Below, piece by piece: positions 24,601 through 33,927 of a DNA stretch of 45,829 bases. Location: positions 1-45,829 of the forward strand of contig NZ_BBQH01000047.1 in NCBI RefSeq assembly GCF_018397995.1. The letters run 5' to 3'. The position numbers and the translations under genes were made by a program. This DNA comes from Rhizomonospora bruguierae. Its GTDB lineage: Bacteria > Actinomycetota > Actinomycetes > Mycobacteriales > Micromonosporaceae. Position 1 is the first letter of the stretch. The number at the start of each line of letters is the position of its first letter. The notes under the pieces were generated by a model. The model was given only the letters and a program-made list of their open reading frames with translations. It had not been told where the DNA came from and ran no database searches.

Positions 24601-26622
24601 GTGGCCACCGAGCCCGCCAAGCCCGCCGCCGTACCTACCGAGCCCGTCCTCGTACCGGCCGGTACGACGGCCGCCGCGGCGGTGGCCGAGGCGGGGCTGC
24701 CGATGACCGGGCCGAAGGCCGTCGTGGTGGTGCGGGACCCGGACGGCACGCTCCGCGACCTGGACTGGACCCCGGAGTACCCGATCCGGGTCGAGCCGGT
24801 ACCGATGGACTCGCCGGACGGGCTGAACGTGCTGCGCCACTCGTCGGCGCACGTGCTGGCCCAGGCGGTGCAGGACGTGTTCCCGGAGGCGAAGCTCGGC
24901 ATCGGCCCGCCGATCCAGAACGGCTTCTACTACGACTTCGACGTGCCCCGCCCGTTCCAGCCGGAGGATCTGGACCGGCTGGAGAAGCGCATGCTGGAGA
25001 TCGTCAAGGCCGGGCAGAAGTTCCGCCGGCGGCGGTTCGGGTCGGTCTCGGAGGCCGCCACGGAACTGGCGGACGAGCCGTACAAGCTCGAGCTGATCGA
25101 TGTGGCGGGCGCCGGCGACTTCGACGCGGACGAGCTGATGGAGGTCGGCGGCGGCGAGCTGACGATCTACGACAACGTCGACCCGGAGTCCGGCAAGACC
25201 TGCTGGTCGGACCTGTGCCGGGGGCCGCACCTGCCGTCCACCCGGCTGATCGGCGCGGTGAAGCTGATGCGCAGCGCCGCCGCCTACTGGCGGGGGAGCG
25301 AGCGGAACCCGCAGCTGCAGCGGATCTACGGCACCGCCTGGCCGACCCGGGACGCGCTCAAGGCGTACCTGAAGCTGCTGGAGGAGGCGGCCCGCCGGGA
25401 CCACCGCAAGCTCGGCGCGGAGCTGGACCTGTTCTCGTTCCCGGACGAGATCGGCTCGGGCCTGGCGGTGTTCCACCCGAAGGGCGGCATCATCCGCCGG
25501 GAGCTGGAGCAGTACTCGCGCCAGCAGCACGAGAAGGCGGGGTACGAGTTCGTCAACAGCCCGCACATCACCAAGGCCCAGCTGTTCGAGACCTCCGGCC
25601 ACCTGCCGTACTACGCCGACACCATGTTCCCGCCGATGGCGCTGGAGGGTGCGGAGTACTACCTGAAGGCCATGAACTGCCCGATGCACAACCTGATCTA
25701 CCGGGCGCGCGGGCGGTCGTACCGGGAACTGCCGCTGCGGCTGTTCGAGTTCGGCACGGTGTACCGGTACGAGAAGTCCGGCGTGGTGCACGGGCTGACC
25801 CGGGTGCGCGGGCTGACCCAGGACGACTCGCACATCTACTGCACCAAGGAGCAGATGCCGGGCGAGCTGCGCACCCTGCTCCACTTCGTGCTCGACCTGC
25901 TGCGCGACTACGGCCTGGCGGATTTCTACCTGGAACTGTCCACCCGGGACGACTCGCCGAAGTTCATCGGCGAGGAGGCGGAGTGGGCCGAGGCCACGGA
26001 GGCGCTGCGCGCCGCGGCCGAGGAGTCCGGGCTGGACCTCGTGCCGGACCCGGGCGGCGCGGCGTTCTACGGTCCGAAGATCAGCGTGCAGGCGCGGGAC
26101 GCGATCGGGCGCACCTGGCAGATGTCGACCGTCCAGATCGACTTCAACCAGCCAAAGCGGTTCGGGCTGGAGTACCAGGCGGCGGACGGCAGCCGGCAGC
26201 AGCCCGTCATGATCCACCGGGCGTTGTTCGGCTCCATCGAGCGCTTCTTCGGGGTGCTGACCGAGCACTACGCGGGCGCGTTCCCGGCCTGGCTGGCCCC
26301 GGTCCAGGTGGTCGGCATCCCGATCCGGGACGACCACGCCGGGTATCTGGGCTCCTTTGTGGAGGCCCTGCGGGCCGAGGGCATCCGGGCGCAGGTGGAC
26401 ACGTCCGACGACCGGATGCAGAAGAAGATCCGCACCGCCCAGCAGCAGAAGATCCCGTTCATGGCGATCGCCGGGGACGCGGACGTCGAGGCCGGCACAG
26501 TGTCCTTCCGGTACCGGGACGGCTCGCAGCGCAACGGCGTGCCGCTGGCGGACGCGGTGGCGCACGTCGTCGACGTCGTCCGGTCGCACACGAACGAGGG
26601 GCCGAGCGCCGCCCAGGCGTGA
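24601..26622 (+). CDS. thrS: Threonyl-tRNA synthetase
   Basis: 673 aa from GTG 24601, preceded by AAGGAG. The editing domain has [11 protein letters not shown] and [11 protein letters not shown] (the HxxxH and CxxxH metal motifs). The class II catalytic core has Cys in KAMNCPMHN, motif 2 ([19 protein letters not shown]), His in DDSHIYC and motif 3 ([19 protein letters not shown]). A C-terminal anticodon-binding domain follows ([15 protein letters not shown]). It charges tRNA-Thr. The first ~30 residues are an Ala/Pro/Thr-rich extension ahead of the TGS-like region. No T-box leader is visible in the short upstream gap, where TAGCAT (24561-24566) may be the -10. Confidence 0.97.
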   Translation: MATEPAKPAAVPTEPVLVPAGTTAAAAVAEAGLPMTGPKAVVVVRDPDGTLRDLDWTPEYPIRVEPVPMDSPDGLNVLRHSSAHVLAQAVQDVFPEAKLGIGPPIQNGFYYDFDVPRPFQPEDLDRLEKRMLEIVKAGQKFRRRRFGSVSEAATELADEPYKLELIDVAGAGDFDADELMEVGGGELTIYDNVDPESGKTCWSDLCRGPHLPSTRLIGAVKLMRSAAAYWRGSERNPQLQRIYGTAWPTRDALKAYLKLLEEAARRDHRKLGAELDLFSFPDEIGSGLAVFHPKGGIIRRELEQYSRQQHEKAGYEFVNSPHITKAQLFETSGHLPYYADTMFPPMALEGAEYYLKAMNCPMHNLIYRARGRSYRELPLRLFEFGTVYRYEKSGVVHGLTRVRGLTQDDSHIYCTKEQMPGELRTLLHFVLDLLRDYGLADFYLELSTRDDSPKFIGEEAEWAEATEALRAAAEESGLDLVPDPGGAAFYGPKISVQARDAIGRTWQMSTVQIDFNQPKRFGLEYQAADGSRQQPVMIHRALFGSIERFFGVLTEHYAGAFPAWLAPVQVVGIPIRDDHAGYLGSFVEALRAEGIRAQVDTSDDRMQKKIRTAQQQKIPFMAIAGDADVEAGTVSFRYRDGSQRNGVPLADAVAHVVDVVRSHTNEGPSAAQA

Positions 26623-26752
26623 CGGCCGCCGTCCACCGAACGGGATAGCCCATCCGGTCGGCGGGCGCAGCGGTTAGTCGCCGGGCCCGGGCCGAGTGGA
26701 TACTGTCATTCGATCTCTGCCGGGTATGGGATTGATCGATAGGGCTTGAGCG

Positions 26753-26778
26753 GGGCCGGCTCCCTCGGGAGCCGGCCC
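26753..26778 (+). terminator. Terminator or attenuator between thrS and the GH63-like gene
   Basis: GGGCCGGCTCC pairs with GGAGCCGGCCC (11 bp) around a CTCG loop. It lies ~130 bases after the thrS stop and 65 bases before the next start codon. Confidence 0.7.
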
Positions 26779-26842
26779 TCGCCATGGCATGCCGCGCCCG
26801 CCCGGGCCCCGCCCGCACCCAACCATCCCCGAGAACAGAACG

Positions 26843-28222
26843 ATGACAACTCAACCTCTCCCCATGCCCCACGACGTTCCCGCCGGCCGGCGGCTGCGCC
26901 GCCTCGCCGTCCAGACCCTGGACGGGAACTGGGCCCGCGGCCACACCGTGCCGTCCCGGCAGCTCTACCCGCACCAGTGGAGTTGGGACGCGGCGTTCAT
27001 CGCCATCGGACTCGCCCACTACGCGCCCGAGCGCGCCTGGCACGACCTGCGGGCCCTGTTCGCGGGGCAGTGGGCGGACGGCCGCGTGCCGCACATCGTC
27101 TTCGACGCCTCCGTGGCCGAGGCCGACTACTTCCCGGGACCCGCGTTCTGGCGCGCGCCGTCGCCGCCGGCGATGCCGGGCGGCGCCACGACCGGGCTCG
27201 TTCAGCCGCCGGTCCACGCCGTCGCCGCCTGGGAGGTCTACGCACGCGACCGGTCAGCCGCCGCCCTCGGGCACCTGGGCTGGCTGTACCCGCGCCTGGT
27301 GGCCCAGCAGGAGTACCTGCTCGGCCGGCGGAACGCGGGCGGCGCCGGGCTGCCGGCGATCGTGCACCCGTGGGAGTCCGGGTTGGACAACAGCCCCGCC
27401 TGGGACGCGCCGCTGACCGAGGTGCCGGTCGACGAGGACCTGCTGCGCCGGTACGCCCGCCAGGACCTGCGCCGGGCACACGCCGAGCACCGGCCCACCG
27501 ACGTGGACTACTGCCGGTACATCCACATCGCCGAGACCTACCGGGACAGCGGCTACGCGGACGGGGCCGGTGATCCCGCCGGGCTCGCCGACCGGCACCC
27601 GTTCGTGGTGGAGTGCCCGAACTTCGTCGCGCTGACCGCCGCCGCCGAACGCGCCCTGGCCGCCATCGCCCGCGTGCTCGACGCCGATCCGGCACCGCAC
27701 CTGGACCGGGCCGCCGCCCTGACGGCCGCCCTGGTCGACCGGCTGTACGACCCGGTGAACGCCACCTTCCACGCCCTGGACGTGCGCACCGGCAAGCTCA
27801 GCCCGGCCCGCTGCGTCAACGGGCTGACCCCGCTGATCCTGCCCGACCTGCCGGAGCCGGCCGTGCGGGCCATCCTCGCCGAGGGCGCCTCGCCCCGGTT
27901 CGGCTGGCCCACCGCCGGGCGGGGGCTGCCGCTACCCAGCCACGACCGCACCGCGCCCGACTTCGACCCGGTGCGCTACTGGCGCGGGCCGAGCTGGATC
28001 AACATCAACTGGCTGCTCTGGCGCGGCCTGCGCACCCACGGCCGGCACGACCTGGCCGCCGCCCTGCGCGCCGCGATGCTCGGCCTCATCGACCGGGAGG
28101 GCTGCTTCGAGTACTACCACCCGGACACCGGGCAGGGCGTCGGCGCCGCCGCGTTCAGCTGGACCGCCGCGCTCGCGCTCGATCTGCTCGCCGAGCCGGC
28201 GCCGGTAGGATCGGGCGGGTGA
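26843..28222 (+). CDS. MGH1/GH63-like glycoside hydrolase (glycosylglycerate hydrolase type)
   Basis: 459 aa (alpha/alpha)6-barrel protein. The signatures PSRQLYPHQWSWDAAFIAIG, IVHPWESGLDNSPAWDAP and YWRGPSWININWLLWRGL match mannosylglycerate/glucosylglycerate hydrolases of family GH63, as characterised in Thermus, Rubrobacter and Mycolicibacterium hassiacum. It would release glucose or mannose plus glycerate from a compatible solute during recovery from stress. There is no signal peptide, so it is cytosolic. ATG 26843 is chosen (MTTQPLPMPHDV) although its ribosome site is weak; Met8 is an alternative. Its stop overlaps the HIT gene start (GTGA). Confidence 0.85.
   Translation: MTTQPLPMPHDVPAGRRLRRLAVQTLDGNWARGHTVPSRQLYPHQWSWDAAFIAIGLAHYAPERAWHDLRALFAGQWADGRVPHIVFDASVAEADYFPGPAFWRAPSPPAMPGGATTGLVQPPVHAVAAWEVYARDRSAAALGHLGWLYPRLVAQQEYLLGRRNAGGAGLPAIVHPWESGLDNSPAWDAPLTEVPVDEDLLRRYARQDLRRAHAEHRPTDVDYCRYIHIAETYRDSGYADGAGDPAGLADRHPFVVECPNFVALTAAAERALAAIARVLDADPAPHLDRAAALTAALVDRLYDPVNATFHALDVRTGKLSPARCVNGLTPLILPDLPEPAVRAILAEGASPRFGWPTAGRGLPLPSHDRTAPDFDPVRYWRGPSWININWLLWRGLRTHGRHDLAAALRAAMLGLIDREGCFEYYHPDTGQGVGAAAFSWTAALALDLLAEPAPVGSGG
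28206..28211 (+). promoter_or_regulatory. TAGGAT -10-like hexamer before the HIT gene
   Basis: TAGGAT ends 7 bases before the GTG of the HIT gene and lies inside the 3' end of the upstream gene. The same arrangement precedes pdxS, consistent with a leaderless internal promoter. I see no convincing -35. Confidence 0.3.
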
Positions 28223-28743
28223 CGGACGTCAGTGCCCCCGACGGGCTGGAACGGCTCTGGACGCCACACCGGATGGCGTACATCTCGGGCGCCGAACGGC
28301 CGGCCGAGGGGTACGAGCGCCCGGCCGGCTGCCCGTTCTGCCTGGCGCCCGGCCGCCCGCCCGAGCAGAGCCTGGTGATCGCCCGGGGCGCCACCGTCTT
28401 CGCGGTGCTCAACCTCTACCCGTACAACCCGGGGCACCTGATGGTCTGCCCGTACCGCCACGTCTCCGACTACACCGATCTGGACGCGGACGAGACCGCC
28501 GAACTGGCGGCGTTCACCCAGACCGCGATGCGGGTGATCCGCAAGGTCAGCAACGCGCACGGGTTCAACATCGGCATGAACCAGGGCGCCGTCGCGGGCG
28601 CCGGCATCGCCGCCCACCTGCACCAGCACGTCGTGCCGCGGTGGGGCGGCGACGCCAACTTCATGCCGGTCATCGGCCAGACCAAGGTGCTGCCCCAACT
28701 CCTGGCCGACACCCGCACCCTCCTGACCACCCACTGGCCCTGA
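28219..28743 (+). CDS. HIT-domain protein, Ap4A phosphorylase type
   Basis: 174 aa. The histidine triad reads HLHQHVV, preceded by NIGMNQGAVAGAGIAAH, and a zinc-type CPFC motif lies near residue 38. Sequence and position (downstream of thrS, upstream of pgsA) match Mycobacterium tuberculosis Rv2613c, shown to be a diadenosine tetraphosphate phosphorylase that splits Ap4A into ADP and ATP. Since aminoacyl-tRNA synthetases make Ap4A, placement near thrS is suggestive. GTG 28219 overlaps the previous stop, implying coupling. Confidence 0.9.
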   Translation: MTDVSAPDGLERLWTPHRMAYISGAERPAEGYERPAGCPFCLAPGRPPEQSLVIARGATVFAVLNLYPYNPGHLMVCPYRHVSDYTDLDADETAELAAFTQTAMRVIRKVSNAHGFNIGMNQGAVAGAGIAAHLHQHVVPRWGGDANFMPVIGQTKVLPQLLADTRTLLTTHWP

Positions 28744-28772
28744 CTCCCGCCCCCACCGGTCCGGGCGCGGCG

Positions 28773-30950
28773 TCAGTGGTGGGTGGGGGTCTCCTTGCGG
28801 ATCTGGTCGGCCAGGTGGCCGGGCATCGGGTCGTGGCGGGCGAACGCGCGGTGGAAGGTGCCCGCGCCGCTGGTCATCGCGCGCAGCTCGATGGCGTACC
28901 GGAGCAGTTCCGTGGCCGGCACCTCCGCGTTCACCAGCGTGCGCCCCTCGCCGTCCGGATCCGGTTCGGTGCCCAGGACGCGGCCCCGGCGGCCGGACAG
29001 GTCGCTCATCACGGCGCCGACGAACGCGTCCGGCACCCGCACGGTGATCTCGTCGACCGGCTCCAGCAGCGTGACCTGGCTCTTCTCGGCGGCGTCGCGC
29101 AGGGCGAGGGCGCCGGCGGTCTGGAAGGCGGCATCGGAGGAGTCCACGCTGTGCGCCTTGCCGTCGAACAGGGTGACCCGCAGGTCCACCACCGGGTAGC
29201 CGGCCACCAGGCCGCGCTCCATCTGGGCCCGCACGCCCTTCTCCACGGACGGGATGTAGTTGTGCGGCACGGCGCCGCCGACGACCCGGTCCACGAACTC
29301 GAAGCCGGCGCCGCGGGGCAGCGGCTCGACCTCGATGTCGCAGACCGCGTACTGGCCGTGGCCGCCGGACTGCTTGACGTGCCGCCCGTGGCCCTTGGCG
29401 GTGCCGGCGAACGTCTCCCGCAGCGCCACCCGGACCGGTTCGGTGTCCAGGTCGACGCCGCCGGCGCGCAGCCGCTCCAGCACCACGTCCGCGTGCGCCT
29501 CGCCCATGCACCACAGCACGAGCTGGTGGGTCTCGGGGTTGCGCTCCAGGCGCAGGGTCGGGTCCCCGGCCACGAGCCGGCCGAGGTTCTTGGCCAGCGC
29601 GTCCTCGTCCGAGCGGGTCTTGGCGACGATCGCCACCGGCAGCAGCGGCTCGGGCATCGCCCACGGGGCGACCAGCAGCGGGTCCGACTTGGCGGAGATG
29701 GTGTCGCCGGTCTCGGCGCTGCCGGACTTGGTGACCGCGCAGATGTCGCCGGCCACGCAGTGGGGTACCTCGCGGAGCTGGGCGCCCAGCGGCGAGTAGA
29801 TGTGGGCGACGCGCTCGTCCGCGTCGTGGTCCGGGTGGCCGCGCTGCTCCATGCCGTGCCCCGAGATGTGCACCGCCAGCTCGGCGCGCAGCGTGCCGGA
29901 GAAGACCCGGACCAGGGACACCCGGCCGACGAACGGATCGATCGTGGTCTTGACCACCTCGGCGACCAGCGGGCCGTCCGGGTCGCAGGCCAGCGGCGGG
30001 CGGGGCGAACCGTCCACGCCCGTGACGGCCGGCAGTTCGTGCTCCAGCGGGGACGGGAACGCGTCCGTCAGCAACTCCAGCAGGGCGTCCAGGCCGACCC
30101 GGGTGGCGGCGCAGACCGGTACCACGGGGTAGAAGTGGCCGCGGGCGACGGCCTTCTCCAGGTCCTCGGTGAGCGTGCCGGTGTCGATCTCCTCGCCGCC
30201 GAGGTACCGGTCCATCAGGGTCTCGTCCTCGCTCTCGGCGATGATCCCCTCAATGAGCTGGTTGCGGGACTCGGCGATGGCGGGCAGGTGCTCCGGGTCC
30301 GGCTCGCGCACGGCCGGCGGGTAGCCGGCGCCCGGCCCGTCGCCGCCGTAGTCGAAGACGCGCTGGTTGATCAGGCCCATCAGCCCGGCGACGGTCTGCC
30401 CGTCGTCGGCCAGCATCGGCAGGTACAGCGGCATGACGTTGTCGCCGAACACCTCCTGGCAGGCGGCCAGGGTGCCGTCGAAGTCCGCCCGCGGGTGGTC
30501 CAGCCGGGTGACGGCGACCGCCCGCGGCATGCCGACGGCGGCGCACTCCTCCCACAGCGCCCCGGTGGCCGCGTCCACGCCGTCCACCGCGGAGACGACG
30601 AACAGGGCGGCGTCGGCGGCGCGCAGGCCGGCGCGCAGTTCGCCGACGAAGTCGGCGTAGCCGGGCGAGTCGAGCAGGTTGACCTTCACGTCGCCGTGCG
30701 GCAGCGGCGCGCAGGCCAGGCTCACCGAGCGCTGCTGGCGCACGGCGGCGGGATCGTGGTCGCAGGTGGTGGTGCCGTCCGCGACGGTGCCGGCCCGGGC
30801 GATCGTGCCGGTGGCCGCCAGCAGCGCCTCGGCCAGGCTGGTCTTGCCGGCCGAGGAGTGCCCGACGAGCACCACGTTGCGGACCCTGCCGGGCGCGTCC
30901 ACCACCGGCGCGGGGCCGGTGACTCCCTTCTCCTGCGCCTTCTGCGCCAT
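28773..30950 (-). CDS. fusA2: Elongation factor G-like protein EF-G2
   Basis: 725 aa. G1 is VLVGHSSAGKTSL (~28-40) and G3 is LLDSPGYADFVGEL. G4 reads VTRLDHP where canonical EF-G has NKxD. Domains II-V follow (VVKTTIDPFVGRVSLVRVFSG; VKQSGGHGQYAVCDIEVEPL; RGRVLGTEPD). This actinobacterial EF-G2 subfamily binds GTP but, in mycobacterial studies, lacked the ribosome-dependent GTPase activity of EF-G; its role is unsettled. ATG 30950 has AGGAGG 8 bases upstream; a much longer in-frame extension to 31715 runs over the divergent pgsA gene and is rejected. It lies antiparallel between HIT and pgsA. Confidence 0.93.
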   Translation of the reverse strand: MAQKAQEKGVTGPAPVVDAPGRVRNVVLVGHSSAGKTSLAEALLAATGTIARAGTVADGTTTCDHDPAAVRQQRSVSLACAPLPHGDVKVNLLDSPGYADFVGELRAGLRAADAALFVVSAVDGVDAATGALWEECAAVGMPRAVAVTRLDHPRADFDGTLAACQEVFGDNVMPLYLPMLADDGQTVAGLMGLINQRVFDYGGDGPGAGYPPAVREPDPEHLPAIAESRNQLIEGIIAESEDETLMDRYLGGEEIDTGTLTEDLEKAVARGHFYPVVPVCAATRVGLDALLELLTDAFPSPLEHELPAVTGVDGSPRPPLACDPDGPLVAEVVKTTIDPFVGRVSLVRVFSGTLRAELAVHISGHGMEQRGHPDHDADERVAHIYSPLGAQLREVPHCVAGDICAVTKSGSAETGDTISAKSDPLLVAPWAMPEPLLPVAIVAKTRSDEDALAKNLGRLVAGDPTLRLERNPETHQLVLWCMGEAHADVVLERLRAGGVDLDTEPVRVALRETFAGTAKGHGRHVKQSGGHGQYAVCDIEVEPLPRGAGFEFVDRVVGGAVPHNYIPSVEKGVRAQMERGLVAGYPVVDLRVTLFDGKAHSVDSSDAAFQTAGALALRDAAEKSQVTLLEPVDEITVRVPDAFVGAVMSDLSGRRGRVLGTEPDPDGEGRTLVNAEVPATELLRYAIELRAMTSGAGTFHRAFARHDPMPGHLADQIRKETPTHH

Positions 30951-31127
30951 GCGCGCACCTCCTGTGACTGGGCGGACGGTGGAGCGTCGGTTACCGGGAA
31001 GTGTGCCGGACCTTCCGCCCGTAATGAGCTGGCTGACGGTACTTTTCGATCCCACACCCGCAACCCTGCGTGACACAAGCCCGGCCGGTGTTCGGCGGCC
31101 GGAGCGCGCCGATATCGTGAATGCGCC

Positions 31128-31769
31128 ATGGCTAAGATCTTCAGCGGGTCGGCCCGCGCCGCAGTCAACCGCGTGTTCGATCCGGTCGCGCGGGTGCTGC
31201 TGCGCGCCGGCGTCTCCCCGGACGCGGTGACCGTGTTCGGAACCGTCGGCCTGGTGGCCTCGGCGATCGTGTTCGGCGCCCGGGGACACTTCGTGATCGG
31301 GGCGTTCGTGGTGACCGCGTTCGCCTTCACCGACCTCATCGACGGCACGATGGCCCGGATGCGCGGCGGGAGCCGCCGATTCGGCGCCCTGCTGGACTCG
31401 ACGATGGACCGGATCGCGGACGGCGCCACGTTCGGCGCGGTCTGCTGGTGGTACGCCACCCACAACGACCGGTGGACCCTGCTCGCCGCGCTGCTCTGCC
31501 TGGTCAGCGGGCAGATCATCTCGTACGTGAAGGCGCGCGGCGAGGGGCTGGGCTTCAGCGTCAACGTGGGCGTCGCCGAGCGCGCCGAGCGGCTGGTCCT
31601 GCTCGGCATCGGTGGCCTGCTGACCGGCTGGAACATCGCCCCCTGGGGCCTGCCGGCCGCGCTGTGGATCCTGGCCGCGCTGTCCTTCTACACGATCTGG
31701 CAGCGGCTGGTGCACGTCTACCGGGCGGACCGGGCCGCGGTCGCCGCCGACCCCTCGGAGCTGCCTTGA
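31128..31769 (+). CDS. pgsA: CDP-alcohol phosphatidyltransferase, phosphatidylinositol phosphate synthase
   Basis: 213 aa with about six membrane helices. The active-site motif D-x2-D-G-x2-A-R-x8-G-x3-D-x3-D is complete: Asp69, Asp72, Asp90 and Asp94 in DLIDGTMARMRGG and ALLDSTMDR. In mycobacteria the syntenic enzyme (Rv2612c) condenses CDP-diacylglycerol with inositol 1-phosphate to phosphatidylinositol phosphate. It is the first gene of the PIM operon; its stop overlaps the next start (TTGA). The 177-base gap to divergent fusA2 must hold both promoters. Confidence 0.93.
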   Translation: MAKIFSGSARAAVNRVFDPVARVLLRAGVSPDAVTVFGTVGLVASAIVFGARGHFVIGAFVVTAFAFTDLIDGTMARMRGGSRRFGALLDSTMDRIADGATFGAVCWWYATHNDRWTLLAALLCLVSGQIISYVKARGEGLGFSVNVGVAERAERLVLLGIGGLLTGWNIAPWGLPAALWILAALSFYTIWQRLVHVYRADRAAVAADPSELP

Positions 31770-32674
31770 CCGGCCGCGGGGTGGAGTTCGGGTACGCCGC
31801 CGCGTGGCGGCTGGCCCGCACCCTGCCGGCGCCGATCGCGTTCGGGCTGGCGCGGCTGGCCGGTGACTACGCGTACCGGCGGGGCGGCCCCGGTACGCGC
31901 CGGCTGGCGGCGAACCTGCGCCGGGTGGTCGGACCGAGGATGCCCGAGGCGGAGCTGGCCGACCTGGTCCGGGCGGGGCTGCGCTCGTACGCCCGGTACT
32001 GGATGGAGGCGTTCCGGCTGACGAACCGGTCCCGCGCCCAGCACCTGGCGGGCTTCCGCCTGGACGGCGAGGAGTTGCTGGCCGCCGACGTGGCCGCCGG
32101 GCGGGGCGCGGTGGTGGCGCTGCCGCACGCCGCGAACTGGGACGCGGCCGGCGCCTGGGTGGCGGCGCACGGCTGGCGGATGGTCACCGTGGCCGAGCGG
32201 CTCAAGCCGGAGGCGGTGTACGCCCGGTTCATGGCCTTCCGTGAATCCCTCGGGATGGAGATCGTGCCGGCGACCGGCGGCGACCGACCGCCGATCGACG
32301 TGCTGACCGAGAAGCTGCGACAGGGGTACATCGTGCCGCTGCTGGCCGACCGGGACCTGTCCGCGCGCGGCGTGGAGGTGGAGTTCTTCGGCGGGCGCAC
32401 CCGGATGCCGCCGGGCTGCGCGCTGCTCGCGGTGCGCACCGGCGCGCCGCTGTACGTGCTGCACGCCTGGTACGGGCCGGACGCCGTGCACGCCCGGCTG
32501 GTGGGGCCGCTGCCGGTTCCGCCAGCCGCCGACACGGCCGCCGCCGTGCGCGCCCTGACCCAGCTCATCGCCGACGAGCTGGCCCGCGGGATCGCGGCGC
32601 ACCCGCGGGACTGGCACATGCTGCAGCGGCTGTGGCTCGACGAGCCCGCGCCAGCGCCGGCGAACCGGCCTTAG
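31766..32674 (+). CDS. patA: Phosphatidylinositol mannoside acyltransferase
   Basis: 302 aa of the LpxL-like lysophospholipid acyltransferase superfamily. The HX4D catalytic motif is His121-Asp126 in LPHAANWDAAG, and PLLADRDLSARGVEVEFFGG matches the family. By homology and gene order (Rv2611c, between pgsA and pimA) it acylates the mannose of PIM at the inner membrane face. TTG 31766 overlaps the pgsA stop with GGAG just upstream; GTG 31781 is an alternative start. Confidence 0.92.
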   Translation: MTGRGVEFGYAAAWRLARTLPAPIAFGLARLAGDYAYRRGGPGTRRLAANLRRVVGPRMPEAELADLVRAGLRSYARYWMEAFRLTNRSRAQHLAGFRLDGEELLAADVAAGRGAVVALPHAANWDAAGAWVAAHGWRMVTVAERLKPEAVYARFMAFRESLGMEIVPATGGDRPPIDVLTEKLRQGYIVPLLADRDLSARGVEVEFFGGRTRMPPGCALLAVRTGAPLYVLHAWYGPDAVHARLVGPLPVPPAADTAAAVRALTQLIADELARGIAAHPRDWHMLQRLWLDEPAPAPANRP

Positions 32675-32682
32675 GGGGCGGC

Positions 32683-33927
32683 GTGCGGATCGGAATCGTC
32701 TGCCCGTACTCGCTGGACGTGCCGGGCGGCGTGCAGAACCACGTCCAGGACCTGGCCGAGACGCTGATCGCGCTCGGTCACCGGGTCAGCGTGCTCGCCC
32801 CGGCCGACGACGACGCGCCGCACCCGCCGTACGTGGTGCCGGCCGGGCGCTCGGTACCGTTCCCGTACAACGGCTCGGTGGCCCGCATCACGTTCGGCCC
32901 GGTCTCCACCGCCCGGGTGCGGCGCTGGCTGACCCGGGGCGAGTTCGACGTGGTCCACGTGCACGAACCGTTCGTGCTGAGCGTGTCGATGCTGGCGGCG
33001 CTGTCCGCCCGGGCCCCGGTGGTGGCCACGTTCCACACCGCGATGACCCGCTCCCGGGCGATGGCCGCCGCCCAGGGGGTGCTCCAGCTCATCCTGGAGC
33101 GGATCACCGCCCGGATCGCGGTCAGCGCGCTGGCCCGCAAGGTCCAGGTGGAGCACCTGGGCGGCGGCGCGGTGGAGATCCCCAACGGGGTCGCGGTGGC
33201 CCGCTACGCCGCCGCGGAGCCGCTGTCCGGCTGGCCCGGCCCGTGCGCCCCGGGCAGCGGCGGCACGCTGGGCTTCCTCGGGCGCTTCACCGAGCCGCGC
33301 AAGGGCTTCCCGGTGCTGCGCCGGGCCTTTGTGGACCTGGCGGAGCGCCGCCCGGGGCTGCGCCTGCTGGTGGCCGGGCCGGGGGAGCGGGAGACGCTGC
33401 TGGAGGAGGTGCCGCCCGCGCTGCACGACCGGGTCACGTTCCTCGGCCTGGTCCCCGAGCGGGACAAGCCCCGGATGCTGCGCAGCGTCGACCTGTACGT
33501 GGCGCCGAACACCGGCGGCGAGTCGTTCGGGATGATCCTCACCGAGGCGATGGCCGCCGGCACCCCGGTGGTCGCCAGCGACCTGGACGCGTTCCGCCGG
33601 GTCCTGGACGGCGGCCGGGCCGGCGCGCTGTTCCCGACCGGCGACCACGCCGCCCTCGCCGCCGCCGTCGGGCCGCTGCTGGACGACGCCGGGCGCCGGG
33701 CCGCCCTGGCCGCCCGCGCGAGCCAGGTGGTGGCCGCGTACGACTGGCCGGTCGTGGCCCGGCGGGTCCTCGAGGTGTACGCGACGGCGATCGAAGCGGC
33801 CGGCGGGGTCGCCATCGACGACGCCGCCCTGGGCGATGTCACCCTGGGTGACGGCACCGTCGGTGATGTCGGAATGGGCGATATCGGTACCGGGGACGAC
33901 GGGCAGCTCGAGGAGCAACCCGGGTGA
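32683..33927 (+). CDS. pimA: Phosphatidylinositol mannosyltransferase PimA
   Basis: 414 aa GT4 family, GT-B fold. The N-terminal lipid-side motif is PYSLDVPGGVQNHVQDL, with HVHEPF and TFHTAM in the first domain. The second domain has GRFTEPRKGFPVL and the E-x7-E signature (ESFGMILTE) in NTGGESFGMILTEAMAAGTP. It transfers the first mannose from GDP-mannose to phosphatidylinositol. GTG 32683 follows AGGGGGCGGC. Odd: the last ~38 residues are an acidic tail of five-residue units (LGDVT, LGDGT, VGDVG, MGDIG, TGDDG), beyond the usual PimA end. Confidence 0.95.
   Translation: MRIGIVCPYSLDVPGGVQNHVQDLAETLIALGHRVSVLAPADDDAPHPPYVVPAGRSVPFPYNGSVARITFGPVSTARVRRWLTRGEFDVVHVHEPFVLSVSMLAALSARAPVVATFHTAMTRSRAMAAAQGVLQLILERITARIAVSALARKVQVEHLGGGAVEIPNGVAVARYAAAEPLSGWPGPCAPGSGGTLGFLGRFTEPRKGFPVLRRAFVDLAERRPGLRLLVAGPGERETLLEEVPPALHDRVTFLGLVPERDKPRMLRSVDLYVAPNTGGESFGMILTEAMAAGTPVVASDLDAFRRVLDGGRAGALFPTGDHAALAAAVGPLLDDAGRRAALAARASQVVAAYDWPVVARRVLEVYATAIEAAGGVAIDDAALGDVTLGDGTVGDVGMGDIGTGDDGQLEEQPG
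33826..33900 (+). repeat. 15-bp periodic repeat encoding the acidic Gly-Asp tail of PimA
   Basis: Codons near the 3' end repeat as five xxGDx pentapeptides, with related DNA units (CTGGGCGATGTCACC, CTGGGTGACGGCACC, GTCGGTGATGTCGGA). The period is 15 bp and preserves frame. Confidence 0.7.

Noticed and set aside
26697-26780. tRNA gene after thrS
   Set aside because: The hairpin here is a terminator; no cloverleaf, TTC loop or CCA-compatible acceptor stem can be drawn.
28114-29664. Minus-strand 516-codon frame and other alternative frames under EF-G2 and HIT
   Set aside because: Arg/Gly-rich composition with no domain, contradicted by the intact EF-G2 and HIT genes.
30951-31715. Extended EF-G2 start giving a 980-residue protein
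   Set aside because: The extension lies over pgsA on the opposite strand and lacks EF-G similarity; ATG 30950 has an AGGAGG site.
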